In this document: in pieces, positions 39,224 through 47,711 of the stretch
Numbering within the stretch: position 1 is the first letter of the stretch
Layout: the number at the start of each line of letters is the position of its first letter
Assembly (NCBI RefSeq): GCF_014656215.1
Contig: NZ_BNBZ01000032.1
Span: 19,711-83,710, forward strand
Reading direction: 5' to 3'
Length of the DNA stretch: 64,000 bases
Source of the DNA: Streptomyces zaomyceticus
Lineage (GTDB): Bacteria; Actinomycetota; Actinomycetes; Streptomycetales; Streptomycetaceae
Notes under the pieces: generated by a model
Told to the model about the DNA's origin: nothing
Database searches by the model: none
The model's input: only the letters and a program-made list of their open reading frames with translations
Made by a program: the position numbers and the translations under genes

Positions 39224-40641
39224 CCCCCGGCCCCCTCTCCCACCGGCCCCCCGGTTCCTTGCAGGAACAGCTCCACCCGCCGGTCCAGATAGGCCCGCAG
39301 CTCCGCGAACCCGGTCCGTCCCTCGGCGAACTGCGCGATCTCCACGAGCGCCGCCAGATCCTCCGCGTCCCTGATCCCGGCGGCCGGCACGCTCGGGGCC
39401 AGCCGGCGGACGTCGAAGCCCTCCGCGTCGTATACGGGGTTCAGGTGCACGACGCTCGTCCGCCGCTCCGGATCCAGCCGCGACCGCCACACCCGCAGCA
39501 CCTCGCCCGCGAGCCCCGGCGGCGCGTTGTCCCAGCCGTCCGAGACGATCACCAGCCGGTCGGGTCCGCCCTCCAGCGCGTCCAGGATCCGCAGGCCCAG
39601 CGGGGTCGGTCCGTACGGCCGGACGAGCAGCGGGTCACTGCCGCCCGAGGTCCACAGCGGGGTGTACGCCCCCGGCGCCGCGAGGGCCTCCAGGAGGTAG
39701 TGGCAGCCGAGGGCGACGGCCAGCGGGCGGCGCCGCTTCACCGCCGAGCCGGAGGACGAGAAGCTGTCGTCGAGCACGGCGGCGACCCGGCCCCAGCTTC
39801 CGGCGTACGGCCCCGCCGCGCGCCGGGCGGCCGCCCGCAGCGCGTGCGTCAGCTCGGCCCGCCGCTCCACCCGCTCGCCGAACGGCAGCGACAGGACGTA
39901 CAGGGCGAGCCGGGTCAGCGGCATGACGGTCAGGTCGGCGGCACGGGCCGTCCTGAGCTGTTCGAGCCGGGTCATCCGGGGCGCGATCCGCTCCAGGAAC
40001 ACCGCGCGCGGCACCCCGTGACCGGCGGCGAACCCCTCGGCGACCGTGAACGGCAGCTCGTACAGGGCGCCCTGCTCGTAGCGGGCCCGGCGGAAGGAGT
40101 CGAGCGTCGGGTTCTCGTACCGGACCCGGCGGCCGGGCGAGAAGAGGAAGTCGCCGGTCTCGGGATCGGGCAGCCGTCCGTGGACGTGCCGGAGGGCGGC
40201 CTTCAGACCGCTGCGGTACTTCACCGCGTCGAGGGCGGGGTCGGGCCGGGCCGCGAGCCACGCGCGCACGATCGCGCGCGTACGCCGGTTGTTGACCCCG
40301 GCGGCGCGCAGCGCGCGGAACAGCCGGTAGACCCGCTGCGGCGGCAGGAGCGCGAGGCGGGCGGCGATCAGCCGCCCCTCGGCCCGCTTCTCCCCGGGAC
40401 CGCCGGCCTCGTCGGCGGTGCGGAGCAGCTGCTCGACGATCAGGGCCGCGTTGTGGTGGTTGATGTCCAGGGCGAGGGCGGCGGCGTACACGGGACGGTA
40501 GTTGACCCGCACGTACTCGTGGACGAACCGCAGCGAGAAGTGCTGCGCGGCGGCGGAGGAACGGAACTCCCGCTGACCGGTGGCGGTCACGGCGGCGTTG
40601 ACGAAGAGGAGCACGTCCTCGGCGGCGACGAGCTCGGACAA
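39220..40641 (-). CDS. TROVE-like/vWA (Ro60-like) protein
   Basis: This protein of about 473 residues has a helical N-terminal half with a TROVE-like stretch (NRRTRAIVRAWLAARPD then AVKYRSGLKAALRHVHG, about residues 115-155). A von Willebrand A domain follows, with a MIDAS DxSxS in VLDDSFSSSGS and SDG in IVSDGWDN. Ro60 proteins use this layout to hold Y RNAs and misfolded RNA. The TTG start at 40641 is chosen because AAGGGGAG lies 6 nt upstream and no in-frame ATG is nearby. It is the first gene of a two-gene operon with the ARPP-1-like gene. Confidence 0.78.
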   Translation of the reverse strand: MSELVAAEDVLLFVNAAVTATGQREFRSSAAAQHFSLRFVHEYVRVNYRPVYAAALALDINHHNAALIVEQLLRTADEAGGPGEKRAEGRLIAARLALLPPQRVYRLFRALRAAGVNNRRTRAIVRAWLAARPDPALDAVKYRSGLKAALRHVHGRLPDPETGDFLFSPGRRVRYENPTLDSFRRARYEQGALYELPFTVAEGFAAGHGVPRAVFLERIAPRMTRLEQLRTARAADLTVMPLTRLALYVLSLPFGERVERRAELTHALRAAARRAAGPYAGSWGRVAAVLDDSFSSSGSAVKRRRPLAVALGCHYLLEALAAPGAYTPLWTSGGSDPLLVRPYGPTPLGLRILDALEGGPDRLVIVSDGWDNAPPGLAGEVLRVWRSRLDPERRTSVVHLNPVYDAEGFDVRRLAPSVPAAGIRDAEDLAALVEIAQFAEGRTGFAELRAYLDRRVELFLQGTGGPVGEGAGG

Positions 40642-40856
40642 GGCTCTCCCCTTCTCATGGGCGCCGGCCGGGGAATGAGGGCACGAACAGCGAAGACGTT
40701 GCTTCAGAGGCAGGTTCCGGAAGTCGCACCGAAGTCCCGCGGCCGGCCGGGAAACGCTAACACCGGGCAGGGGGAGGCACGCGAGCGGATTTCGGAGCAG
40801 GGGCCCGGTGCGGGGGGCCGCGACCGGCTGTCGCACCCACCCGGCAGACTGGGGGC
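40642..40856. other. Leader region between TROVE/vWA and Gfo/Idh genes
   Basis: This 215-bp divergent spacer, read in the TROVE/vWA direction, contains direct repeats of GACTTC (about 40715 and 40729), a TTCCGGAA palindrome and GAAG/CTTC pairings. It could encode a structured leader. I see no clear tRNA T-arm consensus, so a Y-RNA call is not supported by eye. Confidence 0.35.
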
Positions 40857-41780
40857 ATGGCGAAGCACCTGGGCGCGAAGCCCCGCATCGGACTCCTCGG
40901 CACCGGCCCCTGGGCCGGCCGCACCCACGCGCCCGCGCTCGCCGGGCATCCGGGGGTGGAACTCAGCGGGGTGTGGGGCAGACGCCCCGAGGCCGCGGCC
41001 GAGCTCGCCGCCGCGTCGGGCACGCGCGCGTACGACGACGTCGACGCCCTCTTCGCGGCCAGCGATGCCGTGGCCCTCGCGCTCCCGCCGGACGTGCAGG
41101 CCCCGCTCGCGGTGCGGGCCGCGGAGGCCGGCTGCCATGTCCTCCTCGACAAGCCGGTGGCGACGACCGTCGCCGGCGCGCGGGAGGTGGCCGAGGCGGT
41201 CGAGGCCGCCGGGGTCGCCTCGGTGGTGTTCTGCACCCTGCGCTTCGCGGAGCCGACGGCCCGCTGGATCGAGGAACAGACGGCCACCGGCGGCTGGTTC
41301 CTGGGCGAGGCGCACTGGCTGGGCTCGCTCTACGGGGCCGGTTCGAGCAGCGAGTACGCGGCGTCCCCCTGGCGGCGGGAGAAGGGCGGACTGTGGGACG
41401 TCGGCCCGCACGTCCTCTCCGTCCTCCTGCCGGTCCTCGGCGACGTCACCGCCATCACGGCGGTGCAGGGCCCGGGGGACACCCACCACCTGGTGCTGCG
41501 CCACACCTCGGGCGCGAGCAGCACCGCCACGCTCACCCTCGGCGCACCGGCGGCGGCCGCGGAGGCGGCCCTCACGCTGTACGGCACCGGGGGCCGGGCC
41601 GAGCTGCCCCGCTGGGACGGGGCGGTGGGAGCCTTCGGCGCGGCCGTGGACGCCCTGGTCACGGCGGCCCGCACCGGAGAACCCGATGCCTGCGACGCCC
41701 GCTTCGGCCTCCGTCTCACCGAGATCCTGACGACGGCGGAGGCGACGGCGCAGGAGGGGCGGGCGGTGTCCGCGGGCTGA
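40857..41780 (+). CDS. Gfo/Idh/MocA family oxidoreductase
   Basis: This 307-residue NAD(P)-dependent dehydrogenase has an N-terminal Rossmann motif, RIGLLGTGPWAGRTHAPAL, and the family signature LLDKPVA (about residue 98). The C-terminal alpha/beta domain holds GGLWDVGPHVLSVLLP, where the catalytic His sits. These enzymes act on sugars or polyols; the substrate is not known. There is no ribosome site; a CAGACT hexamer 6 nt before the ATG hints at a leaderless message. Confidence 0.88.
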   Translation: MAKHLGAKPRIGLLGTGPWAGRTHAPALAGHPGVELSGVWGRRPEAAAELAAASGTRAYDDVDALFAASDAVALALPPDVQAPLAVRAAEAGCHVLLDKPVATTVAGAREVAEAVEAAGVASVVFCTLRFAEPTARWIEEQTATGGWFLGEAHWLGSLYGAGSSSEYAASPWRREKGGLWDVGPHVLSVLLPVLGDVTAITAVQGPGDTHHLVLRHTSGASSTATLTLGAPAAAAEAALTLYGTGGRAELPRWDGAVGAFGAAVDALVTAARTGEPDACDARFGLRLTEILTTAEATAQEGRAVSAG

Positions 41781-41866
41781 CGGCCCGGCCCCGCGGGCCC
41801 CGACCGCGTACTCAGGACCCGAGCGCCCCGGGCGGAGTCCCGGGCAAGGTCCCGGGCGGGGCCCAT

Positions 41867-41934
41867 GGCAGAGCTTCGGACAGGGCTTCGGGCGGGGTTT
41901 CGGGCGGGGCTCACGGCAGAGCTTCGGAAAGGGC
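41867..41934. repeat. Repeat of the MocR gene 3' end
   Basis: GGCAGAGCTTCGGAAAGGGC inside the end of the MocR gene (41915-41934) recurs with one change at 41867-41886 in the gap downstream. GGGCGGGGTTTC/GGGCGGGGCTC fragments lie between. Confidence 0.65.
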
Positions 41935-43350
41935 CTCGCAGAGCGCGTCCACGGCGGCCGCGTACAGCCGTTCCGGCGGTGTGGCGTAGCCGACGACCAG
42001 CCCGTCCGGGCGGTCGCCGTCCCGGGCGTCGGGGTGGCGGTAGGGCGCCAGGCCCTCGACCGCGACCCCGTGCCGGGCCGCCGCGTCGAGCGCGGCCCGC
42101 TCCGTGCCCGGCGGCAGCTCCACGACGGCGTGCAGCCCGGCGGCGATGCCGGTCACCCGGACCGCCGGGACCCGTTCGGCGAGGGCCGTCGCCAGCCGGT
42201 CGCGCCGTCCGCGGTGCCGCTGGCGCATCCGGCGGACATGCCGGTCGTAGGAGCCGGAGACCAGGAGGTCGGCGAGGGTGAGCTGGTCCGTCGCCGAGGC
42301 GTACGGCTCGCGCAGGCCCTTCGCCGCGACGACCCTGTCCACGAGCGCCGACGGCAGGCACATCCAGCCGATCCGCAGGGCGGGGGAGAAGCTCTTGCTG
42401 ACGGAGCCGACGAGGACGGTCCGTTCGGGATCGAGGCCCTGGACGGAGCCCACGGGCCGCCGGTCGTAGCGGAACTCCCCGTCGTAGTCGTCCTCGATCA
42501 CCAGCCCGCCGGAGGTCCGTGCCCACTCCAGGACGCCGGTGCGACGCTCGGGGTGCAGCGGTCCGCCGGTCGGGAACTGGTGGGCGGGGGTGAGCAGCAC
42601 CGCGCCCGCGTGGCGGGGGATGTCCGTGACCCGCGCCCCGTCCTCGTCGACGGTCACCGGCGTGGTGGTGACTCCGGCCTCGGCGAGGAGTCCGCGGTGG
42701 AAGGGCAGCCCGTAGGACTCGACGGCCCAGGGGGCGTCCGTGCCGAGCACGCGGGTGAGCAGCCGGAGCGCGTGCGCGGCGCCGGAGCAGACGACGATCC
42801 GGTCGGGGGTGGTGCGCACGCCCCGCACGCGCGCGAGGTATTCGGTGAGCGCCCGGCGGAGCTCGATCCGGCCGTGCGGGTCGCCGATCCCGAAGGCCTC
42901 GTGCGGTGCGTCGGTGAGCGCCCGCCGGGCCGCGGCCAGCCAGGCGGCGCGGGGGAAGGCGGCGGGGTCGGGCTTGCCCTGGACGAGGTCGTACGGGAGC
43001 GGGGGCGGCGCGGCCGGGTGCACGGGCCGGGGAGGGGGCGCGGCGACGCGGTCGGCGACGCGGGTCCCGGAGCCCTGGCGGGAGGTGAGCCAGCCCTCGG
43101 CGACGAGTTCGGCGTATGCGTCGGCGACGGTGTTGCGGGCGATCCCGAGGTCGCCGGCGAGCGAGCGGTAGGGCGGCAGCCGGGTCCCGGGAGCGAGCCG
43201 ACCGCCGCGCACGGCCTCGCGGAGTGCCGCGATGAGCACGGCCCGCCGTCCGCCGGCGGCGCTCAGCTCCAGATGGAGATCGACCCCGAGCCCCGAGGGA
43301 CCTGCCCCGCCGTCCGTCTCACCCACGCCGCCCCGCACCGCCCCTCTCAC
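41911..43350 (-). CDS. MocR/PdxR-type GntR regulator with aminotransferase domain
   Basis: This 479-residue protein fuses an N-terminal GntR winged helix (about residues 30-100, TRLPPYRSLAGDLGIARNTV) to a fold-type I aminotransferase domain. The PLP lysine is in LVGSVSKSFSPALRIGW and the cofactor-binding Asp in VIEDDYDGEFRY. MocR proteins sense pyridoxal phosphate or amino compounds and often control vitamin B6, GABA or taurine genes. No such target is adjacent. The start is GTG at 43350; GTG at 43326 is also possible. Confidence 0.9.
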   Translation of the reverse strand: MRGAVRGGVGETDGGAGPSGLGVDLHLELSAAGGRRAVLIAALREAVRGGRLAPGTRLPPYRSLAGDLGIARNTVADAYAELVAEGWLTSRQGSGTRVADRVAAPPPRPVHPAAPPPLPYDLVQGKPDPAAFPRAAWLAAARRALTDAPHEAFGIGDPHGRIELRRALTEYLARVRGVRTTPDRIVVCSGAAHALRLLTRVLGTDAPWAVESYGLPFHRGLLAEAGVTTTPVTVDEDGARVTDIPRHAGAVLLTPAHQFPTGGPLHPERRTGVLEWARTSGGLVIEDDYDGEFRYDRRPVGSVQGLDPERTVLVGSVSKSFSPALRIGWMCLPSALVDRVVAAKGLREPYASATDQLTLADLLVSGSYDRHVRRMRQRHRGRRDRLATALAERVPAVRVTGIAAGLHAVVELPPGTERAALDAAARHGVAVEGLAPYRHPDARDGDRPDGLVVGYATPPERLYAAAVDALCEALSEALP

Positions 43351-43438
43351 CCAGTCCCCCCACCGCCCGACTGCTCGGGCCGGCCCTCGTGGTCCCCTTC
43401 GTCACCGGCACCCACCCCCGTACACGAGCCGAACGGCT

Positions 43439-43798
43439 TCAACGCGACAGCGCGTCCCGTACGGCCTCCTCGGACCGGCCGACGACGGCCGTGCCGTCCT
43501 CGGCGGTGATGATCGGCCGCTGAATGAGCCCGGGGTGCGCGGCCAGCGCTTCGATCCACCGGTCGCGGCTCCCGGCGTCCCGGGCCCAGTCCTTCACCCC
43601 GAGCTCCTTGGCGACGGCCTCCTGCGTCCGCGTGATGTCCCAGGGTTCGAGCCCCAGCCGCCCGAGCACCTGCCGGATCTCGTCGGGGGAGGGCACGTCC
43701 TCCAGGTAGCGGCGCACGGTGTAGTCGGCGCCCTCGGCGTCGAGAAGGGTGAGGGCGCTGCGGCACTTGGAACAGGCGGGATTGATCCAGATCTCCAT
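43439..43798 (-). CDS. ArsC/Spx-like thioredoxin-fold reductase
   Basis: This 119-residue protein is of the ArsC family. It starts MEIWINPACSKCRSAL with a CX2C motif in the glutaredoxin-like loop, and the later segment RPIITAEDGTAVVGRSEEAV is the conserved RP-containing region near the active site. The family includes glutaredoxin-dependent arsenate reductases, but no ars operon is nearby, so a general thiol-redox role is equally possible. ATG 43798 is used because the family N-terminus begins there. Confidence 0.87.
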   Translation of the reverse strand: MEIWINPACSKCRSALTLLDAEGADYTVRRYLEDVPSPDEIRQVLGRLGLEPWDITRTQEAVAKELGVKDWARDAGSRDRWIEALAAHPGLIQRPIITAEDGTAVVGRSEEAVRDALSR

Positions 43799-43861
43799 GC
43801 CTCCACGGTACCCCCCAGGCCTTGCTCCACCACCCCCCAAACCCCCTCTGGCCAGGGGCGA

Positions 43862-43889
43862 TTGTCAGTGGGGGCCACTAAAATAGGGA
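43862..43889 (+). promoter_or_regulatory. Promoter with inverted repeat before the 91-residue protein
   Basis: TTGTCA (43862-43867) and TAGGGA (43884-43889) are 16 bp apart and look like -35 and -10 boxes. Between them lies an AGTGG/CCACT inverted repeat (43867-43879) that could be an operator. Confidence 0.5.
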
Positions 43890-43947
43890 GTGAAGGTGAG
43901 GGTCCCGGGGAGGGCCCGCACCCCCGTCGTTCGCCAGGAGGTAGCCC

Positions 43948-44223
43948 ATGGCTCTCGCCGTGATCCGGACACCGTCCCTCGAACCGTGGAAGCCGCTCCG
44001 GAGGAAGCCGCTCCCCGCGGGCCGCCCGCGGGAGTGGTACGTGACGCACAACCGTCGCCTGAAGGCCATGCGCCTCGCGATCGCGCTCCTCGACGCCGGG
44101 GTCTACGTCCCGTCGAAGGCGACGAACGCGACGATACGCACCACGGCCCAGCACATCGGCATCCACCCGCCGTCGGACACCACCTGCCGCATGGTGCGCA
44201 CCTTCATCCGCCACGGCCGCTGA
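43948..44223 (+). CDS. Small conserved basic protein of unknown function
   Basis: This 91-residue basic protein follows a strong ribosome site (AGGAGGT) and a clear promoter-like sequence. It contains EWYVTHNRRLKAMRLAIALL and a C-terminal PSDTTCRMVRTFIRHGR segment with one Cys. No domain is recognised; the basic helix could bind nucleic acid. It is convergent with glnA, with a shared terminator between them. Confidence 0.75.
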   Translation: MALAVIRTPSLEPWKPLRRKPLPAGRPREWYVTHNRRLKAMRLAIALLDAGVYVPSKATNATIRTTAQHIGIHPPSDTTCRMVRTFIRHGR

Positions 44224-44259
44224 CCCCGGGGGGCGCGGCGGAGGCGCGAGGAGAACGGC

Positions 44260-44299
44260 GAGGGCCGCCGCTCCCGGATGTCCGGGGGCGGCGGCCCTC
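44260..44299. terminator. glnA / small-protein bidirectional terminator
   Basis: GAGGGCCGCCGCTCCCGGA (44260-44278) pairs with TCCGGGGGCGGCGGCCCTC (44281-44299): 18 Watson-Crick pairs and one G-U. The innermost pairs must open to make a loop. Confidence 0.85.
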
Positions 44300-44316
44300 A
44301 CACGTGAGGCTCCGGC

Positions 44317-45741
<1,425 letters not shown>

Positions 45742-45840
45742 CCAACTCCTCCTACTCCCGGCCCGGGGAGGGGCGGGGTTGCAGCTCGGTCGTGCGGCCA
45801 GTGCGGTGGCACACGCTGGACCCGACCATAGGCAGACGGG

Positions 45841-45879
45841 ATTTCTCAAGCATGACCCATTTGTTTCGTCGAAGTTAAC
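45841..45879 (-). promoter_or_regulatory. GlnR box of glnA
   Basis: On the minus strand, GTTAAC, GAAAC, GTCAT and GAAAT occur at 11-bp steps, a near-perfect match to the GlnR consensus (GTNAC-n6-GAAAC twice). Confidence 0.88.
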
Positions 45880-45985
45880 CGGGGTGGGTGCCGCACCGGT
45901 CGCCGACACACGTCGCGGTCCGCTTCGGCCCGACTTCGCCGACCCGGGCCGAAGTGATCAAAAACGGGCGCAGTACCGTGGTCGG

Positions 45986-46453
45986 GTGGACAACAGGCAA
46001 GCACTCGGATCTTGGCTCTCCGGCCCCCGCGCGGCGGCCGAGGACGCAGGCGTCGACTTCGGATACCGCGGTGAGCAGCTGGGGCTGCCGGAGGAGGGCC
46101 CCGGTTCGATCGCCCGCCCCGGGCGGCGCCTCGGCGCCCTGGCCGTCGACTGGGCCCTCTGCACGCTGATCGCATACGGCCTGATCACCGACGGCTACAA
46201 CCAGGCGACCGGCAACTGGGCCCTCGGCATCCTGCTCGTCCTGAGCGTGCTGACCGTCGGCACCGTCGGCTCGACGCCCGGCAAGCGGCTCTTCGGCCTC
46301 CAGGTCGTCTCCGCGCGCGGTGGGCGGCTCGGGTTCCCGCGCGTGGCGCTCCGCTCCCTGCTCGTCTGCCTGGCGATCCCGGCTCTCATCTGGGACCGCG
46401 ACGGCCGCGGCCTCCACGACCGTCTCTCCGGCGCCGTCCAGGTCCGTATCTGA
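45986..46453 (+). CDS. RDD family membrane protein
   Basis: This 155-residue protein has three hydrophobic segments. The RDD pattern is present as RLGALAVDWALCTLIAYGL and later TPGKRLFGLQVVS, with a closing WDRDGRGLHDRLSG. Function is not established for the family; transport or osmotic roles have been proposed. The GTG start at 45986 has no ribosome site and a TACCGT hexamer 6 nt upstream, so it may be leaderless. It is divergent from glnA. Confidence 0.88.
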   Translation: MDNRQALGSWLSGPRAAAEDAGVDFGYRGEQLGLPEEGPGSIARPGRRLGALAVDWALCTLIAYGLITDGYNQATGNWALGILLVLSVLTVGTVGSTPGKRLFGLQVVSARGGRLGFPRVALRSLLVCLAIPALIWDRDGRGLHDRLSGAVQVRI

Positions 46454-46470
46454 CCCGTGCGGCACGCGAG

Positions 46471-46504
46471 AAGGCCCCGGACCGTTTCCACGGTCCGGGG
46501 CCTT
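46471..46504. terminator. RDD / DUF4191 bidirectional terminator
   Basis: AAGGCCCCGGACCGT (46471-46485) pairs perfectly with ACGGTCCGGGGCCTT (46490-46504) around TTCC. Confidence 0.9.
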
Positions 46505-46526
46505 CCGGTTGTTCCGGTCGGGCGCG

Positions 46527-47231
46527 TCAGCGCATCTTTCCGCCCCGAGGCATCCGCATGCCCTTCGGCATCGGGCCCTTGGGCAGCGGCATGTTGCTCA
46601 TCAGGTCGCCCATCGCCCGCAGCCGGTCGTTGGCCACGGTCACCTGGGGGCCGGTGAGCACCCGAGGCAGCTTGAGCATGGTCGTACGGACCTTCTTCAG
46701 CGGCACCATGCCGTCGCCGTCGCCGACGATGATGTCGGTGACCGGCACGTCGACCACGACGCGGCTCATGCGCTTCTTCTCGGCCGCCAGCAGAGGCTTC
46801 ACCCGGTTCGGGTTGCCCTCGGCGACCAGCACGATGCCGGCCCGGCCGACCGCCCGGTGCACGACGTCCTGGCTGCGGTTCATCGCGACCGCGGGGGTCG
46901 TCGTCCAGCCCCGGCCGACGTTCTGGAGCACCGCCGCCGCCGCGCCCGGCTGGCCTTCCATCTGCCCGAAGGCCGCGCGCTCGGCGCGCCGCCCGAACAC
47001 GATGGCCGCCGCCAGGAGTCCCAGGACGAAGCCCAGGATGCCCAGGTAGACCGGGTGACCGATCAGGAAGCCGATCGCGAGGAGGACACCGAGTACGACG
47101 ATGCCCACGCCTGCGACGACAAGTCCGACCTTGGGGTCAGCCTTTCGGGTCATCTTGTACGTGAGGGCGATCTGCTTGAGCCGCCCCTGGTTCGCAGCGT
47201 CAGCGCTGCCCGTGTTTGCCTTCCTCGCCAT
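46527..47231 (-). CDS. DUF4191 membrane protein
   Basis: This 234-residue protein has two adjacent hydrophobic helices (about residues 38-58 and 60-80) after a basic N-terminus containing ALTYKMTRKADP. A cytoplasmic domain follows and ends in a Pro/Met/Gly/Lys-rich tail. DUF4191 is actinobacterial, sits next to lipA in many genomes, and has no known function. It lies 10 bp after the 71-residue protein gene, so the two form an operon. Confidence 0.9.
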   Translation of the reverse strand: MARKANTGSADAANQGRLKQIALTYKMTRKADPKVGLVVAGVGIVVLGVLLAIGFLIGHPVYLGILGFVLGLLAAAIVFGRRAERAAFGQMEGQPGAAAAVLQNVGRGWTTTPAVAMNRSQDVVHRAVGRAGIVLVAEGNPNRVKPLLAAEKKRMSRVVVDVPVTDIIVGDGDGMVPLKKVRTTMLKLPRVLTGPQVTVANDRLRAMGDLMSNMPLPKGPMPKGMRMPRGGKMR

Positions 47232-47241
47232 GTCCTGAAGT

Positions 47242-47457
47242 TTACGTGGCCCGGGAAGTCCGGCCCGACGCGACCTCCATCACGTGCTGGGCCTCGACCC
47301 TGTCCTTGGCGCGGCGCCGGTCCTCCAGGACGGAGTTCCAGGCGTTGCGCCGGGCGGTGCGCTGCCCGGCGCCGAGGAGCAGTGCCTCCACGGCCTTCAG
47401 GGCGTCGGTGACGGACGGGATCGCGGTGACGCGGACGTGCGTCGATGCGGCCGGCAT
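47242..47457 (-). CDS. Small conserved protein next to lipA
   Basis: This 71-residue protein is probably helical, with a conserved-looking core, SVTDALKAVEALLLGAGQRT then ARRNAWNSVLEDRRRAKDRV. No domain is recognised. The ATG at 47457 follows an AGGGAGG-like ribosome site. It is first in a two-gene unit with DUF4191, downstream of a spacer with unusual palindromes. Confidence 0.72.
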   Translation of the reverse strand: MPAASTHVRVTAIPSVTDALKAVEALLLGAGQRTARRNAWNSVLEDRRRAKDRVEAQHVMEVASGRTSRAT

Positions 47458-47539
47458 GTCGGGGTCCTCCCTCGATTGCGGGTGAGACGAGGTGGGGGAA
47501 AGCGAGTGTTGGTGGCGGTGAGTGAAACCAGGCTCACAG

Positions 47540-47585
47540 ACTGGTGTTACCAGTGCGTGACTCGGTGGTCAAACACTGATGAAAC
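47540..47585. promoter_or_regulatory. Palindrome and phased repeats in lipA/small-protein gap
   Basis: ACTGGTGTTACCAGT (47540-47554) is a palindrome with 6-bp arms. GTTAC (47546), GTGAC (47557) and GTCAA (47568) follow at 11-bp steps, with GAAAC at 47581 slightly out of register. The spacing recalls a GlnR box, but the match is poor. Confidence 0.35.
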
Positions 47586-47623
47586 GTTGATGCGGCCATG
47601 CGGAGGAGTGGGGGAACGCCGAC

Positions 47624-47667
47624 GCGGCCCGTACATCCCCGCTGAGCTGCGGGGGCGTACGGGCCGC
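47624..47667 (-). terminator. lipA terminator
   Basis: Two 19-base arms (47624-47642 and 47649-47667) pair at 17 positions, starting GCGGCCCGTAC. They lie 45 bp past the lipA stop. Confidence 0.75.
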
Positions 47668-47711
47668 GCCGGATCCGGCCATTACCGGCCGGTAACCACT
47701 TGTGCTCGGAT

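Noticed and set aside
40715..40745. tRNA-like T-arm in the Ro-like gene leader
   Set aside because: The segment lacks the GTTCRANYC core and a pairing stem; not enough for an RNA gene call.
47546..47585. True GlnR box
   Set aside because: The third and fourth elements deviate in sequence and register, so it was kept only as an unusual phased repeat.
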